This document shows, one piece after another, positions 63,728-64,000 of a stretch of DNA of 64,000 nt; position 1 is the stretch's first letter, and every line of letters begins with the position of its first letter. Below the pieces are notes generated by a model. That model searched no databases. It was not told the DNA's origin and saw only the letters and a list, made by a program, of their open reading frames with translations. The stretch is from assembly GCF_902859825.1 (NCBI RefSeq), contig NZ_CADIKB010000019.1, forward strand, positions 1-64,000, read 5' to 3'. Origin of the DNA: Paraburkholderia phenoliruptrix (lineage in GTDB: Bacteria; Pseudomonadota; Gammaproteobacteria; Burkholderiales; Burkholderiaceae). A program made the position numbers and the translations under genes.

Positions 63728-64000
63728 ATGAATACAGACCAGGCCAATATTTCGGATTGCGAATCGTGTGGAGCGCCGCTCACCGACCCCGCAATGCCCT
63801 GTCCTTCGTGTCGCGCGCGACGCGTCCCTTCTTATGGAGCGATGGTGCCCACGCTGACCGTACGGCTCAACGACAGCCGTGCAGTCACGACACACCGGGT
63901 GCCAGCTCGCAGAGTGTGGAACCCATCGCATGCGCTCACCAATCCCTACGCGTCCACGGAAGCGCCCGTGGTCGTGCAGAGCGCATACCAACGGCTGCGC
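63728..64000 (+). CDS. Zinc-ribbon protein, N-terminal part, cut by the window edge
   Basis: A forward frame runs from ATG 63728 to the window end without a stop (91 residues seen). It opens with a CxxC...CxxC zinc ribbon (CESCGAPL then CPSCRAR, residues 11-28), followed by LTVRLNDSRAVTTHRVPARRVWNPS. There is no signal peptide in the part seen. GGGGAAA lies 9 bases upstream. Such short ribbons often sit at the start of membrane or regulatory proteins, so function awaits the rest. Confidence 0.65.
   Translation, partial: MNTDQANISDCESCGAPLTDPAMPCPSCRARRVPSYGAMVPTLTVRLNDSRAVTTHRVPARRVWNPSHALTNPYASTEAPVVVQSAYQRLR

Noticed and set aside
62674..63783. A 369-residue reverse frame rich in Gly, Arg and Cys
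   Set aside because: It is the antisense of the Ala/Pro-rich exported protein, which has a signal peptide and ribosome site.

Overview
This window looks like a piece of a secondary chromosome or megaplasmid from a beta-proteobacterium of the Burkholderiaceae, most likely Paraburkholderia or Caballeronia. The reasons are the GC-rich codon use, an OmpC-like porin of the Burkholderia type, a nag-type salicylate/gentisate operon, sugar-acid operons under GntR and LysR regulators, and a polysaccharide-type region with IS5-family elements. The genus is inferred from protein resemblance only. I saw no rRNA, tRNA or CRISPR array.

Layout. 0-6.4 kb: small regulator/enzyme pairs (TetR with a thioredoxin-reductase-like flavoprotein and a methyltransferase; AraC with a medium-chain reductase and a metallo-beta-lactamase-fold protein), bordered by decayed IS5-type and IS66-type transposase ends. 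6.9-8.5 kb: a PBP4-like D-Ala-D-Ala carboxypeptidase lipoprotein. 8.6-21.5 kb: an aromatic-acid island with two arms. One arm (porin, AAHS-type transporter, gamma-resorcylate-type decarboxylase, two-component flavin monooxygenase) lies divergent from a MarR gene. The other arm is a full salicylate-5-hydroxylase/gentisate operon in the order nagAa-G-H-Ab-I-K-L, divergent from a NahR/NagR-type LysR gene and a perfect 19-bp palindrome. Salicylate would be turned into gentisate, maleylpyruvate, fumarylpyruvate, and finally fumarate plus pyruvate. The resorcylate arm would yield hydroxyquinol, but no hydroxyquinol dioxygenase or maleylacetate reductase is present.

21.8-24.6 kb: a broken GlcG/HbpS-like gene and a tightly overlapping DeoR-MFS-VOC operon with phased repeats in front. 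24.8-36.8 kb: a nine-gene sugar/sugar-acid block (ACS-type MFS, UxaA/GarD-type dehydratase, FMN 2-hydroxyacid dehydrogenase, then an ABC transporter with two paralogous binding proteins and an SMP-30 lactonase) divergent from a FadR-type GntR gene. The ABC half has its own good sigma70 promoter beside a GTTACCGGTAAC palindrome. 36.9-43.0 kb: two LysR modules (MFS plus ketopantoate-reductase-like; SDR plus aldo/keto reductase). 43.3-44.2 kb: an intact-looking IS5-family element with a TA duplication and a -1 frameshift.

44.2-64 kb: a region rich in carbohydrate-active and envelope genes. It has three methyltransferases (one FkbM), a GT9 and a second glycosyltransferase, an ECF sigma factor with a small membrane partner, lipoproteins, a tannase-family lipoprotein, and two secreted glycoside-hydrolase-like proteins (one with two tandem 79-residue modules, one with a long Ala-Pro linker). 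It ends in a Pro/Ala-rich exported protein and a truncated zinc-ribbon protein. This is the least explained part and may be a polysaccharide decoration/turnover locus.
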